Shown here one piece after another: positions 49,203 to 59,127 of a stretch of DNA of 64,000 bases. A program made the position numbers and the translations under genes. The notes below the pieces were generated by a model, which was given only the letters and a program-made list of their open reading frames with translations, was not told where the DNA came from and made no database searches. The stretch spans positions 1,488,001-1,552,000 of the forward strand of contig NZ_LT629696.1 in the NCBI RefSeq assembly GCF_900100265.1, read 5' to 3'. Every line of letters starts with the position of its first letter. Within the stretch, counting starts at the first letter, position 1. This stretch comes from Leifsonia sp. 466MF (GTDB lineage: Bacteria; Actinomycetota; Actinomycetes; Actinomycetales; Microbacteriaceae).

Positions 49203-49614
49203 TGCGTTCCCGGGCTGCGTCCGGGCGCCCGCCCTCGTCGCGGCGCGGGTCCGGAGGACTTCCGAGCCCCTGCGCTCGCATCCACCTCCCTTTCCCGCAT
49301 TCTGCGGCGCGTCGAGTCGGCTTCTCCTCCCTTTCCACCGCCGTGCGAGTCGAGGGGACGCGTCCATTCGGCGTCCCGGAGGCGGCCGGAAAGGGAGGCG
49401 ATCCGGCGCGACACGCCGAGGATAGAACGGGAACGGAGGGGATCGGAGGGCCGGCCCTGACCGCGTCCTCCGTTTCCGTCGACTGGCGGTTCTGAGCGCG
49501 GCGACCGGGTCGGGCTTCCGGGGCGTCGTCCTCAGGGATGACGCGGGGTACGACCGGGGGATGAAGTCCGGCTTTGCCAGCCAATCCGGAGGGTCGGGGG
49601 CGCTCCGGCGCGCG
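49203..49614. other. Intergenic region without a recognised gene
   Basis: About 410 bases with no supported gene on either strand. It holds several copies of a short word: CCTCCCTTTCC at 49326-49336 is matched by GGAAAGGGAGG at 49388-49398 (11-bp inverted repeat, with a bulged extension CCGCC/GGCGG), and CTCCCTTTCC also occurs near 49286. Open frames here lack ribosome sites and similarity. Confidence 0.6.
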
Positions 49615-49620
49615 TATCCT
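49615..49620 (+). promoter_or_regulatory. Putative -10 box (TATCCT), leaderless LolA-like gene
   Basis: TATCCT ends 6 bases before ATG 49627, the spacing expected for a leaderless start. Confidence 0.4.
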
Positions 49621-49626
49621 CGGGCT

Positions 49627-50694
49627 ATGGAACACCGTTGGATGCGCTGGGCGCCCGCCGTCGTCGCCCCCGTGGCGATCGCCGCCGCCGTCATCGTCTC
49701 GCCCCTCGCCGCCGGAGCGTCGGACCTCCCCGTGAAGTCGCCCTCCGACGTGCTGCGGCTGGTCGCCGCGAGCGACACGCGGTCGTTCTCCGGCACGGTC
49801 GAGCAGAGCTCCGAGCTCGGACTTCCCGAGCTCCCCGCGACCACGTCGAAGGGCATGGACGACGGCGATGCCGCGAGCCTGCTCGAACTGGCTCTCGCCG
49901 ACCACACCGCGAAGGTGTGGGTCGACGGCCCGACGCACGTACGCGTCCAGGTGCTCGACAAGCTGGCCGAGCGGGATGCGATCCGCAACGGCGACGACCT
50001 CTGGCTGTACGAGTCCAACGGCAAGAAGGTCGCCCACGCGACCCTCCCGGACACCGACGCGAAGTCAACGCCTACTCCGGACGCCACGGCCCTGACGCCG
50101 TCGCAGCTGGCGCAGCGTTTCCTCGCGGCGGTCGACCCGTCCACGAAGGTGACCCTCGGCGACGAGACGAAGGTGGCCGGACGCGATGCATACGACCTCG
50201 TGCTGACCCCGCGCACCGACGCCACCCTCATCGGCACCGTCTCCATCGCGGTCGACGGTAAGACCGGCATCCCGTTGAAGGTCGCCGTCACCGCCCGTGG
50301 CGCGAGCGCGCCCGCCTTCGAGGCCGGCTTCACCGCGTTCAGCGACCAGAAGCCGGATGCCGGTGTCTTCTCGTTCACGCCGCCTCAGGGTGCGAGCGTG
50401 TCCGAGCAGAAGCTGCCGACCGGTGACCAGTTCAAGGATGCCGCGGGCTCGCACCCGAAGCCCGCTGTCTCGGGCGAGGGTTGGGCGACCGTCGTCTCCC
50501 TGCCCGCGGGCTCGGCTCCGGCCGGGGTGGCCGACGACCCGCTGTTCCAGCAGCTGACCCAGCCGGTCGACGGAGGCCGGGCGCTGAGCTCCTCGCTGGT
50601 GTCGGTGCTCATCACCGCGGACGGCCGTGTCCTGGCCGGATCCGTCCCGGTCTCGGCTCTGCAGACCGCGGCGGCGCAGGCGACCGCGCAGTGA
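49627..50694 (+). CDS. Secreted LolA/RseB-like protein
   Basis: A 355-residue exported protein with an N-terminal signal (MRWAPAVVAPVAIAAAVIVS). The body has the LolA-like/outer-membrane-lipoprotein-carrier fold pattern: RSFSGTVEQSSELGLPELP, DGPTHVRVQVLDKLAERDAI, DDLWLYESNGKKVAHATLP, and GRDAYDLVLTPRTDATLIG. In actinobacteria such proteins are thought to bind lipids or act as anti-sigma-like sensors; the substrate here is unknown. It overlaps the ABC ATPase gene by 4 bases, so the three genes 49627-52572 are one operon and may handle one exported molecule. Confidence 0.8.
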   Translation: MEHRWMRWAPAVVAPVAIAAAVIVSPLAAGASDLPVKSPSDVLRLVAASDTRSFSGTVEQSSELGLPELPATTSKGMDDGDAASLLELALADHTAKVWVDGPTHVRVQVLDKLAERDAIRNGDDLWLYESNGKKVAHATLPDTDAKSTPTPDATALTPSQLAQRFLAAVDPSTKVTLGDETKVAGRDAYDLVLTPRTDATLIGTVSIAVDGKTGIPLKVAVTARGASAPAFEAGFTAFSDQKPDAGVFSFTPPQGASVSEQKLPTGDQFKDAAGSHPKPAVSGEGWATVVSLPAGSAPAGVADDPLFQQLTQPVDGGRALSSSLVSVLITADGRVLAGSVPVSALQTAAAQATAQ

Positions 50695-51626
50695 CCGACG
50701 CGGCGATCGCGACCAGCGGGCTCACGAAGCGCTTCCGGTCGCGGGCGGTCGTCGACGGCCTCGACCTGAACGTTCCGCGCGGTTCCGTGTTCGGCTTCCT
50801 CGGCCCGAACGGGTCGGGCAAGACCACGACCATCCGGATGCTGCTCGGCCTCGTCTCCCCGTCCGCCGGGTCGATCCGAGTGCTGGGGGAGGCGATGCCC
50901 GACCGCGGCGCACGCGTGCTCCCGCGGGTCGGTGCGCTGGTCGAGGGGCCGGCGTTCGCGCCATACCTCTCGGGCACGGCGAACCTCATGCGGCGCGACA
51001 CCGCCGACCGCTACGCTCCGGGCGCCACCCGCCGCGCGCGGGTGGAGGCTGCGCTCGAACGCGTCGGCCTGTCGCACGCGGCCGGCAAGCATGTCCGCGC
51101 CTACTCGCTCGGGATGAAGCAGCGCCTCGGGATCGCGGGCGCACTCCTGACCGACCGCGACCTCCTGGTGCTCGACGAGCCGACGAACGGGCTGGACCCG
51201 CAGGGCACCCGCGAGGTGCGCGCGCTGGTGCGGTCGCTCGCCGACGAGGGGACGACGGTGTTCGTCTCCAGTCACCTGCTGGCCGAGATCGAGCAGGTCT
51301 GCACGCACGCGGCGATCATGCGCACCGGCCGGCTGGTCGCGCAGGGGTCGCTCGACGAGCTCCGGAGCGCGTCCGGTCCGCGAGTGGCGGTCGAGACGCC
51401 GGATGCGGCACAGGCAGTCGGTGTGCTGAGCCGGTTCGGTCTGGACCCCGTCGTGACGGGCAACGGAGTCGAGGCGTCCCTGGGCGACGCTGCTCCGGCG
51501 GCCGAAGAGCTGTCGGCGGCGCTGGTCGGCGACGGAGTGCGGCTGCGTGGGTTCGCCGTGCGCTCCTCCAGCCTGGAGGAGCGTTTCGTGGAGCTCACGG
51601 GGGAGGGCTTCGATGTCGAGCAATGA
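50691..51626 (+). CDS. ABC transporter ATP-binding protein
   Basis: The 311-residue ATPase has Walker A GPNGSGKTT, the signature YSLGMKQRLGIAG (LSGGQ-like), Walker B LLVLDEPTNGLDP and a switch His (VSSHLLAEIEQV). This is the DrrA/CcmA-type ATPase of two-component exporters, with a C-terminal ~80-residue accessory domain. GTG at 50691 overlaps the LolA-like gene (GTGA). Substrate unknown. Confidence 0.93.
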   Translation: MTDAAIATSGLTKRFRSRAVVDGLDLNVPRGSVFGFLGPNGSGKTTTIRMLLGLVSPSAGSIRVLGEAMPDRGARVLPRVGALVEGPAFAPYLSGTANLMRRDTADRYAPGATRRARVEAALERVGLSHAAGKHVRAYSLGMKQRLGIAGALLTDRDLLVLDEPTNGLDPQGTREVRALVRSLADEGTTVFVSSHLLAEIEQVCTHAAIMRTGRLVAQGSLDELRSASGPRVAVETPDAAQAVGVLSRFGLDPVVTGNGVEASLGDAAPAAEELSAALVGDGVRLRGFAVRSSSLEERFVELTGEGFDVEQ

Positions 51627-52572
51627 ACTGCCGAGCAGTGAGCTGCCGAGCAGTGAGCTCTCGGGAGCGGCGCCCGCCGCCGAGCCGACGGGCACCGAGC
51701 AGGCGATCCAGCCGTCCGTCACGCGCCCGGCGGGCGGGGTCGCGGAACGTCGTGAGCGTCCGAGCGGGGGATGGGCGCTGCTGGGATCGGAGATCTCGGT
51801 CATGTTCCGGCGCTGGCGCACCTGGGCGATGCTGGGTGCTCTCGCGGCCATCCCGCTGCTGATCGCCATCGCGGTGCGGGTCACCGGCGGCAGTTCGCGC
51901 GGTCCGGCCTTCCTGAGCGAGATCACCTCCAATGGGCTGTTCGTCGCGTTCACCGCCCTCGTGGTGTGCGTCCCCCTGTTCCTTCCGTTGACGATCGGCG
52001 TCGTCGCCGGTGACACGATCGCGGGCGAGGCGAGCCACGGCACCCTCCGCTACCTCGTCATCGCTCCGGCCGGGCGGCTCCGGCTGCTCGCCGTCAAGTA
52101 CGCCGGGAGCGCGGTTTTCTGCATCGCGGCCGCGCTGGTCGTCGGGCTGGCCGGAGCACTGATCGGCATGCTGCTGTTCCCCATCGGCCCGGTCACCCTG
52201 CTGTCCGGGATCCAGGTGAGCATGGGGGAGGCGTACTTCCGCCTGCTGCTGATCGCCCTCTACATCGTGGTGTCGCTGCTCGGGCTGTGCGCGATCGGGC
52301 TGTTCCTGTCGACGCTCACCGACGTCCCGGTCGGCGCCATGGCCGCGACCGCCGTGCTGGCGGTCGTCTCGCAGGTGCTCGACCAGCTGCCGCAGCTGGA
52401 GGGGCTCCACCCCTGGCTGTTCAGCCACTACTGGCTGGGGTTCGGCGACTTCCTGCGCGATCCGATCTCGTGGGATTCGTTCGGCGACAACGCGCTGCTG
52501 CAGCTCGGCTACATCGTCGTCTTCGGGGCGCTGGCGGTCGGCCGGTTCACCACGAAGGACATCCTCAGCTGA
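51613..52572 (+). CDS. ABC-2 type transporter permease
   Basis: A 319-residue membrane protein with six predicted helices (for example AMLGALAAIPLLIAIAVRV, FIALVVCVPLFLPL-like, GLCAIGLFLSTL, LGYIVVFGALAVG) and the ABC-2 motif GDTIAGEASHGTLRYLVIAP. It pairs with the ATPase upstream, overlapping by 14 bases. Its N-terminal ~60 residues are hydrophilic and start with three near-identical pentapeptides from a 15-bp tandem repeat. Confidence 0.9.
   Translation: MSSNELPSSELPSSELSGAAPAAEPTGTEQAIQPSVTRPAGGVAERRERPSGGWALLGSEISVMFRRWRTWAMLGALAAIPLLIAIAVRVTGGSSRGPAFLSEITSNGLFVAFTALVVCVPLFLPLTIGVVAGDTIAGEASHGTLRYLVIAPAGRLRLLAVKYAGSAVFCIAAALVVGLAGALIGMLLFPIGPVTLLSGIQVSMGEAYFRLLLIALYIVVSLLGLCAIGLFLSTLTDVPVGAMAATAVLAVVSQVLDQLPQLEGLHPWLFSHYWLGFGDFLRDPISWDSFGDNALLQLGYIVVFGALAVGRFTTKDILS
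51616..51660 (+). repeat. 15-bp tandem repeat (three units) in the permease gene
   Basis: Units at 51616-51630, 51631-51645 and 51646-51660 share the pattern YCGAGCARTGARCTG and encode SSNEL-PSSEL-PSSEL. It begins at the second codon, partly within the end of the ATPase gene. Confidence 0.85.
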
Positions 52573-52575
52573 TCC

Positions 52576-52628
52576 GTGGGGCGCGACACGCCGTTATGCG
52601 GCGCGCATAACGGCGTGTTGCGTCCCAC
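52576..52628. terminator. Bidirectional hairpin between convergent genes
   Basis: 25-base arms (52576-52600 and 52604-52628) with only two G-T pairs and a 3-base GCG loop. The inner 15 bp, ACACGCCGTTATGCG, are perfect. It lies between the ABC permease (plus) and the EamA gene (minus) and probably terminates both; no T-run. Confidence 0.7.
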
Positions 52629-52637
52629 AGGCGCGGG

Positions 52638-53525
52638 TCAGGGCACGGACTCGGCGGTCTGCTCCAGCTCGGAGCGGGGATGGTCGCGCTGCGTCGCGAT
52701 GGTGATCCCGGCCGCGAGGCACACCACCACGATGCCGACCAGCTGGATGAGCGTGAAGTGCTCGCCCAGCACGATGACCCCGAACACGGTGGCGACCACC
52801 GGCCCGAAACTCGTGATGACGGCGTACAGCCGCGGAGTGATCCGGCGCAGGATGAAGGTATCCAGGCTGTACGGGACGGCCGACGACAGCACGCCGAGCG
52901 CCAGCAGGAGGAGCAGCACCCGCGCATCCACTCGGCTGTAGTCGATGACGACGAGCGCGATGGGCACGGTCAATACTGTGGAGACGATGCTCGCCACACT
53001 GAGGCCTTCCAGGCCCGGCAGCCGCATCGCGACCTGACGGGTGAGCAGGATGTAGGCCGCCCAGGCGGCCGCGGCGGTCAGCGCAAGCGCGACCCCGAGA
53101 GGGTCGACCGTCCCCTCGGTCGCCGTGAGGAGCAGGACGCCCGCGGCGGCGGCCACCGCGCATCCCGCATCCAGCAGGCGACGGGATCCGGCCAGCGCGA
53201 GGGCGAACGGGCCCAGGAACTCGATGGTGGCCGCGATGCCGAGCCCGAGTCGCCCGACGGCCTCGTAGAAGCTGAGGTTCATGGCGGCCAACACGACGCC
53301 CAGCGCGAGGGCGGGCCACAGCCGCCGCCACGTCAGTTCCGCGCGGCGCGGCCGGTAGAACGGCAGCACGGCCGCGGCCGTCACGACCTGCCGTGCGGCG
53401 ACGACGACGACGGATCCGACGATCGGGATGAGGAGGCCGGCCAGCGCCGAGCCGTAGTTGATGCTCACTTCCGTCGCCACTTGGGTACCCGCGCCGACGA
53501 GGCGGTCGCGACGGGTGGAGCTCAC
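52638..53525 (-). CDS. EamA/DMT-family transporter (RhtA-like)
   Basis: A 295-residue inner-membrane protein with about ten transmembrane helices in two EamA repeats (LWPALALGVVLAAMNLSFYEA ... and PLGVALALTAAAAWAAYIL ...), ending in a cytoplasmic acidic tail. Residues LPYSLDTF-like (AVPYSLDTFILRRI) and GEHFTLIQLVGI are typical of threonine/homoserine exporters. The substrate is not determinable. GTG at 53525 has the -10-like TAAGCT (53533-53538, minus strand) 7 bases upstream, suggesting a leaderless mRNA. Confidence 0.88.
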   Translation of the reverse strand: MSSTRRDRLVGAGTQVATEVSINYGSALAGLLIPIVGSVVVVAARQVVTAAAVLPFYRPRRAELTWRRLWPALALGVVLAAMNLSFYEAVGRLGLGIAATIEFLGPFALALAGSRRLLDAGCAVAAAAGVLLLTATEGTVDPLGVALALTAAAAWAAYILLTRQVAMRLPGLEGLSVASIVSTVLTVPIALVVIDYSRVDARVLLLLLALGVLSSAVPYSLDTFILRRITPRLYAVITSFGPVVATVFGVIVLGEHFTLIQLVGIVVVCLAAGITIATQRDHPRSELEQTAESVP

Positions 53526-53552
53526 CCGGTCGAGCTTACCGGCCGGCGGGGC

Positions 53553-54122
53553 TCAGACCGCCCGGCGCATGATGGCGCGCGTCGCACTCGGACGGCGCAC
53601 CACCTCGAACCCGCCGTCGAGGAACAGCGAGACGGTGCCGTGATAGCGCTCCGCCGCCGACAGCGACGGACGCACTTCCGTGTCGACCGGGTACCCCTCG
53701 ACCGACTCGGCGCCCTGGGCTCGGGCATGCTCCACCGCGCCGTCGAGCAGCATCCGGGCGACGCCCTGACGGCGGAACTCCGAGCGGACCACGAAGCAGG
53801 TGACCGCCCAGGGGTCATCGGGGTCGCCCTCGCGCCGCTTGGTGATGGGCGAGCGCGCGAGCGTCGGATACGCGGAATACGGCTCAATGGCCGCCCAGCC
53901 GGCGGGCTCGCCGTCGACCCAGGCGATCACCCCGGGGGAGCCCTCCCGCACCTGGTCGTGCAGCAGCTCCCGCCGCTCGTCGACCGAGAGCCGGTCGTTC
54001 TGCGACCGCGGCACCTTGAACCACTGGCACCAGCATCCCGATGGGTCTCCCGGTGTGCTGAACACGGTCTCCAGATCGCCCCACACGGCGTCGTCGACGG
54101 GACGGACCACGGTGTCGCTCAT
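53553..54122 (-). CDS. GNAT-family N-acetyltransferase
   Basis: A 189-residue protein with the GNAT acetyl-CoA loop VRSEFRRQGVARMLLDGAVEHA and the preceding beta-strand AVTCFVV; N-terminal part carries GCWCQWFKVP, seen in one actinobacterial GNAT subgroup. Substrate unknown. A TAGCGT box (54129-54134, minus strand) ends 6 bases before the ATG, so it is probably leaderless and monocistronic. Confidence 0.85.
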   Translation of the reverse strand: MSDTVVRPVDDAVWGDLETVFSTPGDPSGCWCQWFKVPRSQNDRLSVDERRELLHDQVREGSPGVIAWVDGEPAGWAAIEPYSAYPTLARSPITKRREGDPDDPWAVTCFVVRSEFRRQGVARMLLDGAVEHARAQGAESVEGYPVDTEVRPSLSAAERYHGTVSLFLDGGFEVVRRPSATRAIMRRAV

Positions 54123-54131
54123 GCTTCGACG

Positions 54132-55025
54132 CTAGCGCGCACGGGTGACACGGGCCAGGGGTGGTTTGTCGCCGCCTGCCTCACCGGCCGCGCCCAGGCA
54201 CAGTGCCGCGAGGAGCGAGGGATGCTCGACGTGCGCGAAATGCCCGGTGGCGGGGAGGATGCGCGTGCGCAGCCCCGGGACGATGGCCGCGAGCCCGGCG
54301 TCGTCCGCCGCCGTGACGAAGACGTCCTGGTCGCCGTGCAGGGAGAGCACCGGGCACCGGATGCGCGCCCAGCGCTCGGCCGCCGGGTACCGCCGCGCGC
54401 ACGCGACCGCGCGCACGAACGCGGCGGGCCGCAGATCGCGCGCGAGCTCGCGGGCGGAGCCGGGGACCGGCGCCGAGAACAACGGGGCGATGAGCAGCGG
54501 CAGCAACCGCATCGGCTCCAGCGCCCGGACCAGCCGGAGCCCGGCCGGTCCGAGCGCGGCCAGCATGCGCATCCCGGCGAGCAGGAGCATGAGCGGTGCG
54601 TGGCGGTACAGCAGGGATGCGGTGCCGCGCCGATCAGCCTGCCCGCCGAACGTCGTGGCCGACACCAGGACCACCGACTCCGTGGCGATCGGCTCACGCA
54701 CCGCGAGCTCGAGCGCGACGAACCCGCCGAGCGAGTGCCCGACCACGCGCCACCGCTGGAACCCGAGCGCGCGGGCGACGGTCGCGACGCTCGACGCGAG
54801 CACGCCGGCGTCGAGCGACGCCACCTCGGCGGGGGAGTCTCCCCAGCCCGGAAGATCGGGGACGATCAGATCCGGGACGGCCGAGCCGCGGGCAGCCGCG
54901 GCCGCGGCGATCATCGGCTCCCACGTCGTCCACGATCCCGCCGCTCCGTGCAGCAGGATGGTCGCCACCGCGGATTCACGCGCCGTTCTGTGCACCGTCA
55001 CCGGCCCGGCATCCGTCTCCACCAT
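54132..55025 (-). CDS. Alpha/beta hydrolase
   Basis: A 297-residue alpha/beta hydrolase. The oxyanion motif is [12 protein letters not shown], the nucleophile Ser is in [15 protein letters not shown], the acid in [14 protein letters not shown] and the His in [12 protein letters not shown], so the triad is complete. Start ATG at 55025 ([13 protein letters not shown]) lies behind AGGAG; a longer open frame upstream runs into the divergent phosphoketolase gene and is not likely coding. Substrate unknown. Confidence 0.85.
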   Translation of the reverse strand: MVETDAGPVTVHRTARESAVATILLHGAAGSWTTWEPMIAAAAAARGSAVPDLIVPDLPGWGDSPAEVASLDAGVLASSVATVARALGFQRWRVVGHSLGGFVALELAVREPIATESVVLVSATTFGGQADRRGTASLLYRHAPLMLLLAGMRMLAALGPAGLRLVRALEPMRLLPLLIAPLFSAPVPGSARELARDLRPAAFVRAVACARRYPAAERWARIRCPVLSLHGDQDVFVTAADDAGLAAIVPGLRTRILPATGHFAHVEHPSLLAALCLGAAGEAGGDKPPLARVTRAR

Positions 55026-55137
55026 CGTCTGTTCCACTCCTGTTCTTCGGAGCGGACCGGCCGTAGGATGCGCGAGGAGCCCACCCTGCGCCGGGCCCCT
55101 CCGCGCGCGGGACACGTCACCGAGCAGGGAGCACCCG

Positions 55138-57600
55138 TTGACCGAGACCACCACTGCGTCCGACCGGCCCACCGACCAGCGCGTCCACCACCTCAGCGAG
55201 GAGACGCTCGACCGCATCGACGCCTGGTGGCGCGCGGCGAACTACCTCTCCGTCGGGCAGATCTACCTGCTCGACAACCCGCTGCTGCGGCGCCCGCTCT
55301 CGCGCGACGACATCAAGCCCCGGCTGCTCGGTCACTGGGGCACGACGCCCGGTCTCAACTTCATCTACGCGCACCTCAACCGGGTGATCCGGGAGCGCGA
55401 CCTGAACACCCTCTTCGTCGCCGGCCCCGGCCACGGCGGTCCGGGCGTCGTCGCCGGCGCCTACCTCGACGGCACCTACAGCGAGCTGTACAGCGCCATC
55501 GACCAGAGCGAGGACGGCCTGCGGCGACTGTTCCGCCAGTTCTCGTTCCCGGGCGGCATCCCGAGCCATGCAGCGCCGCAGACGCCCGGCTCCATCCACG
55601 AGGGCGGCGAGCTCGGCTACGCGCTGTCGCACGCGTATGGCGCAGCCTTCGACAACCCCGACCTGCTGGTCGCGGCGGTCGTCGGCGACGGCGAGGCCGA
55701 AACCGGCCCGCTGGCCACCGCGTGGCACTCGAACAAGTTCCTCAACCCGAAGCAGGACGGCGTCGTGCTGCCGATCCTGCACCTCAACGGCTACAAGATC
55801 GCCAACCCGACGGTGCTCGCGCGCATCCCCGAGTCCGAGCTGCTCGACCTCATGCGCGGCTACGGCTACACGCCGTACATCGTCTCGGGCGGATTCGACG
55901 GCGAAGACCCGCGCGAGGTGCACAAGCGGATGGCGGCGACGCTGGACGAGATCCTCGACCGGATCGCGCAGATCAAGGCGGACGCCGATGCCGACGAGCT
56001 GGACGGGCGCCCCGCCTGGCCGATGCTGATCCTGCGCACCCCGAAGGGATGGACGTGCCCCGCCGAGATCGACGGGCACCCCGCCGAGAACAACTGGCGC
56101 TCGCATCAGGTCCCGCTCGCCAACGCACGCGACACCGAGGCGCACACGCGCCTGCTGGAGAGCTGGATGGCCTCCTACCGTCCGCAGGAGCTGTTCGACG
56201 AGCAGGGACGCCCGGTCGAGCTGATCACCGGCCTCGCGCCGGAGGGCGAGCGGCGGATGAGTGCCAACCCGGTCGCGAACGGCGGCCTGCTGCGCCGCGA
56301 CCTGCGGCTGCCCGACTTCCGCGACTACGCCGTCGACGTGCCGCAGCCCGGCGAGACCGTGGCCGAGGCGACGCGCGTGCTCGGCGAGTGGCTGCGGGAC
56401 GTGATGATCGCCAACCCGCACGACTTCCGGCTGTTCGGCCCGGACGAGATCGCCTCCAATCGCCTCCAGGCGGTCTTCGACACCACCAGCAAGCAGTGGA
56501 ACGCCGGGTACCTGCCGATCGACGACGACAACCACCTCGCGCCGACCGGCCGGGCGATGGAGGTGCTGAGCGAGCACCAGTGCCAGGGCTGGCTGGAGGG
56601 CTACCTCCTGACCGGCCGCCATGGCGTCTTCACGTCGTACGAGGCGTTCATCCATATCGTCGACTCGATGTTCAACCAGCACGCCAAGTGGCTGAAGTCG
56701 GCGGGCGAGGTGTCGTGGCGGAGGCCGGTCGCCTCCCTCAACTACCTGCTCAGCTCGCACGTCTGGCGGCAGGATCACAACGGCGCCTCCCACCAGGATC
56801 CGGGATTCATCGACCACGTCGTCAACAAGAAGGCCGACGTCGTGCGCGTGTACCTGCCGTTCGACGCGAACACGCTGCTGTCGACGTACGACCACTGCCT
56901 GCGCTCGGTCGACTACGTCAACGTCGTGGTCGCCGGCAAGCAGCCCGCGCCGAACTGGCTGACGATGGAGCAGGCCATCGCGCACTGCACGCGCGGCATC
57001 GGCATCTTCCCGTGGGCCGGCACCGAGGTGGAGGGGGAGGAGCCTGATGTGGTGCTCGGCTGCGCGGGCGACATCCCGACGCTGGAGACGCTCGCCGCAG
57101 CCGACATCCTGCGCCGCCGCCTGCCGGACCTCAAGGTGCGCGTGGTCAACGTCGTCGACCTGATGCGGCTGCAGAGCGAGGGCGAGCACCCGCACGGCCT
57201 CAACGACCGCGAGTACGACGCGCTGTTCACGGCCGACAAGCCGGTGATCTTCGCGTACCACGGCTATCCGTGGCTCATCCACCGCCTCACCTACCGTCGC
57301 AACGGCCACGACAACCTCCACGTGCGCGGCTACAAGGAGGAGGGCACCACGACGACGCCGTTCGACATGGTGATGCTCAACGACCTCGACCGCTACCACC
57401 TGGTGATCGACGTGATCGACCGCGTCCCCGGTCTGGCGACGCGTGAGGCGGAGCTGCGGCAGGAGATGCAGGACGCCCGCCTGCGCGCTCGGCAGTACAC
57501 GCGCGAGCACGGGGAGGACATCCCGGAGGTCGCCGAGTGGACGTGGGCCGGCGGCGAGCGCACCACCCGTTTCGACACGACCGGCGGTGACAACGACTGA
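55138..57600 (+). CDS. xfp: Phosphoketolase (xylulose-5-phosphate / fructose-6-phosphate)
   Basis: ThDP enzyme splitting xylulose 5-P or fructose 6-P with phosphate to acetyl phosphate. The 820-residue product shows [14 protein letters not shown], the ThDP/Mg motif [21 protein letters not shown] in its first 20 residues, [20 protein letters not shown] and the C-terminal domain [19 protein letters not shown] at 55138 is preceded by AGGGAG. It is divergent from the alpha/beta hydrolase; TAGGAT at 55065-55070 may be its -10 box. Acetate kinase or Pta, expected partners, are not nearby. Confidence 0.95.
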   Translation: MTETTTASDRPTDQRVHHLSEETLDRIDAWWRAANYLSVGQIYLLDNPLLRRPLSRDDIKPRLLGHWGTTPGLNFIYAHLNRVIRERDLNTLFVAGPGHGGPGVVAGAYLDGTYSELYSAIDQSEDGLRRLFRQFSFPGGIPSHAAPQTPGSIHEGGELGYALSHAYGAAFDNPDLLVAAVVGDGEAETGPLATAWHSNKFLNPKQDGVVLPILHLNGYKIANPTVLARIPESELLDLMRGYGYTPYIVSGGFDGEDPREVHKRMAATLDEILDRIAQIKADADADELDGRPAWPMLILRTPKGWTCPAEIDGHPAENNWRSHQVPLANARDTEAHTRLLESWMASYRPQELFDEQGRPVELITGLAPEGERRMSANPVANGGLLRRDLRLPDFRDYAVDVPQPGETVAEATRVLGEWLRDVMIANPHDFRLFGPDEIASNRLQAVFDTTSKQWNAGYLPIDDDNHLAPTGRAMEVLSEHQCQGWLEGYLLTGRHGVFTSYEAFIHIVDSMFNQHAKWLKSAGEVSWRRPVASLNYLLSSHVWRQDHNGASHQDPGFIDHVVNKKADVVRVYLPFDANTLLSTYDHCLRSVDYVNVVVAGKQPAPNWLTMEQAIAHCTRGIGIFPWAGTEVEGEEPDVVLGCAGDIPTLETLAAADILRRRLPDLKVRVVNVVDLMRLQSEGEHPHGLNDREYDALFTADKPVIFAYHGYPWLIHRLTYRRNGHDNLHVRGYKEEGTTTTPFDMVMLNDLDRYHLVIDVIDRVPGLATREAELRQEMQDARLRARQYTREHGEDIPEVAEWTWAGGERTTRFDTTGGDND

Positions 57601-57622
57601 CCCCTGTCTCCCATGCACTCTG

Positions 57623-57674
57623 GTTGACGCAACACGCCGTCCGCGCCGAGCGCGGGACGGCGTGTCACGTCAAC
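57623..57674. terminator. Bidirectional hairpin between convergent genes
   Basis: Arms of about 24 bases (57623-57646 and 57650-57674) pair with two weak positions and one bulge around CGA. It separates xfp (plus) from the SGNH hydrolase (minus). It shares the core ACACGCCGT with the hairpin at 52576. Confidence 0.65.
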
Positions 57675-57704
57675 TCAACGGCAGCGGGGCGGCGTTGAGG
57701 CGGG

Positions 57705-58493
57705 TCAGAGGGGGTGGGCGGACTCCGGGTCGACGGGGGTGAGGGTTGCCATTTTCGCGGCGCGGCCGTCGCCGGAGGACCGCCCGGTGAGGCGGCGGCC
57801 GATCCACGGCAGCACGAAACGGCGGTAGTACTCCGCCGTGCGGCGCGTGCTCTCGCCGGCAGGCGCGGCGGCGACCTCCTCCACACCCCATTCGCTCGGG
57901 ACCGGGATGCCGAGGGCGGTGAGCACGTTGCTCGCGACCCGCGCGTGACCGAGCGGACCGAGGTGCAGGCGGTCCTCCGACCAGTAGCGGATGTCCTCCA
58001 GCCCTTGGTCCGCCCAGTTGTCGACGAACGTGATCCCCTCGCGCGGCAGCATCGCCCGCACGGCGGCGGCCAGCTCTTCGCCGCGGCGCCGGATGAGACC
58101 GCCGAGGGGCAGGTGCGCGCTGGGGTTCGCGCCGCTCAGAAGGAGCATGTGGCTGCCGGATGCGACCACCCGGTCCGCCGCATCCATCAGCGTCCGCGCG
58201 ACGCCGTCGATGGACACGCGCGGTCGCATGATGTCGTTCCCGCCGCCGTTGAGGCTGACGAGGTCGGGATGCTGGGCGATCGCCGGCTCGACCTGCTCGG
58301 CCACGATCGGCCCCAGCTTGCGGCCGCGGACCGCGAGGTTCGCATACCGGAAGGGACCGTCGGCCGCTGCGGCCATCCCGAGCGCGACGAAGTCGGCCCA
58401 ACCGCGCACCCGGCCGTCCGGGAGTTCGTCGCCGACCCCCTCCGTGAAGCTGTCCCCGATGGCGATGTAGCTGGCGAATGCAGTGCTGGACAC
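57705..58493 (-). CDS. SGNH/GDSL-type esterase
   Basis: A 262-residue hydrolase of the SGNH family: block I IAIGDSFTEGVGD with the Ser nucleophile, block II Gly in NLAVRGRKLG, block III SLNGGGNDIMRP with the Asn, and block V DRLHLGPLGH with Asp and His. No signal peptide, so probably cytoplasmic. GTG at 58493 lies 7 bases after TAGCGT (58501-58506, minus strand), again a leaderless pattern. Substrate unknown; acyl esters are typical. Confidence 0.85.
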   Translation of the reverse strand: MSSTAFASYIAIGDSFTEGVGDELPDGRVRGWADFVALGMAAAADGPFRYANLAVRGRKLGPIVAEQVEPAIAQHPDLVSLNGGGNDIMRPRVSIDGVARTLMDAADRVVASGSHMLLLSGANPSAHLPLGGLIRRRGEELAAAVRAMLPREGITFVDNWADQGLEDIRYWSEDRLHLGPLGHARVASNVLTALGIPVPSEWGVEEVAAAPAGESTRRTAEYYRRFVLPWIGRRLTGRSSGDGRAAKMATLTPVDPESAHPL

Positions 58494-58560
58494 GGGTGCA
58501 ACGCTACTCCGCACGGCTACCATGGGCCGCATCGGCAGCGACGCCCGGAGGGGGACACCC

Positions 58561-59028
58561 ATGCAGAAGGTCAGTTCGTTCCTGTGGTTCGAGAGCGGGG
58601 TGGAGGAGGCGGCCCGGCTGTACACGTCCCTCATCCCCGACTCGGAGATCGTGGAGGTCCAGCGTTTCGGCGAGGGGATGCCGGACGGCCTCGTCGTGCT
58701 GCGATTCACGCTCGCCGGCGTCGAGTACCAGGCGATGAACACCGGCCCCGCCGGTGGCTTCACCGAGGCGTTCTCGCTGTCGGTGCTGTGCGACGACCAG
58801 GCCGAGGTCGACCGGCTGTGGGAAGCGCTGACGGCGGACGGCGGCGAGGAGAGCATGTGCGGCTGGCTGAAGGACCCCTGGGGCGTCAGCTGGCAGATCG
58901 TTCCGCGACGCCTGATCGAGCTGCAGTCCGACCCGGATCGGGCGCGTGCAGCCCGGGTGAATCAGGCCATGCTCGGGATGCGCAAGCTCGACATCGCCGC
59001 GCTGGAGGCCGCCGCCGACGGCCGCTGA
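58561..59028 (+). CDS. VOC-family (PhnB/glyoxalase-like) protein
   Basis: A 155-residue vicinal-oxygen-chelate protein similar to the PhnB/3-demethylubiquinone-methyltransferase-like group: KVSSFLWFESGVEEAARLYT, VLRFTLAGVEYQAMNTGP, CGWLKDPWGVSWQIVPRRL. Metal-binding and function are not certain for this subgroup. ATG at 58561 follows GGAGGGGG; an earlier in-frame ATG at 58483 would run into the divergent SGNH gene. Confidence 0.85.
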   Translation: MQKVSSFLWFESGVEEAARLYTSLIPDSEIVEVQRFGEGMPDGLVVLRFTLAGVEYQAMNTGPAGGFTEAFSLSVLCDDQAEVDRLWEALTADGGEESMCGWLKDPWGVSWQIVPRRLIELQSDPDRARAARVNQAMLGMRKLDIAALEAAADGR

Positions 59029-59046
59029 TCACCCGACCGCATCCCG

Positions 59047-59104
59047 CGAGGTGCACGTTGTTGCGCCCGCGCACGGCGTGTCGGCCGCAAGAACGTGCAC
59101 CTCG
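59047..59104. terminator. Bidirectional hairpin between convergent genes
   Basis: 19-base arms (59047-59065 and 59086-59104) match in 18 positions around a 20-base loop. It lies between the VOC gene (plus) and the secreted protein (minus). Confidence 0.6.
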
Positions 59105-59127
59105 CCGAGGACGCGGAGGGGCGGAGG

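Noticed and set aside
49206..49560. Small gene in the pyk to LolA-like intergenic gap
   Set aside because: Open frames there have no ribosome site or family resemblance; the region is rich in short CCTCCCTTTCC-type repeats.
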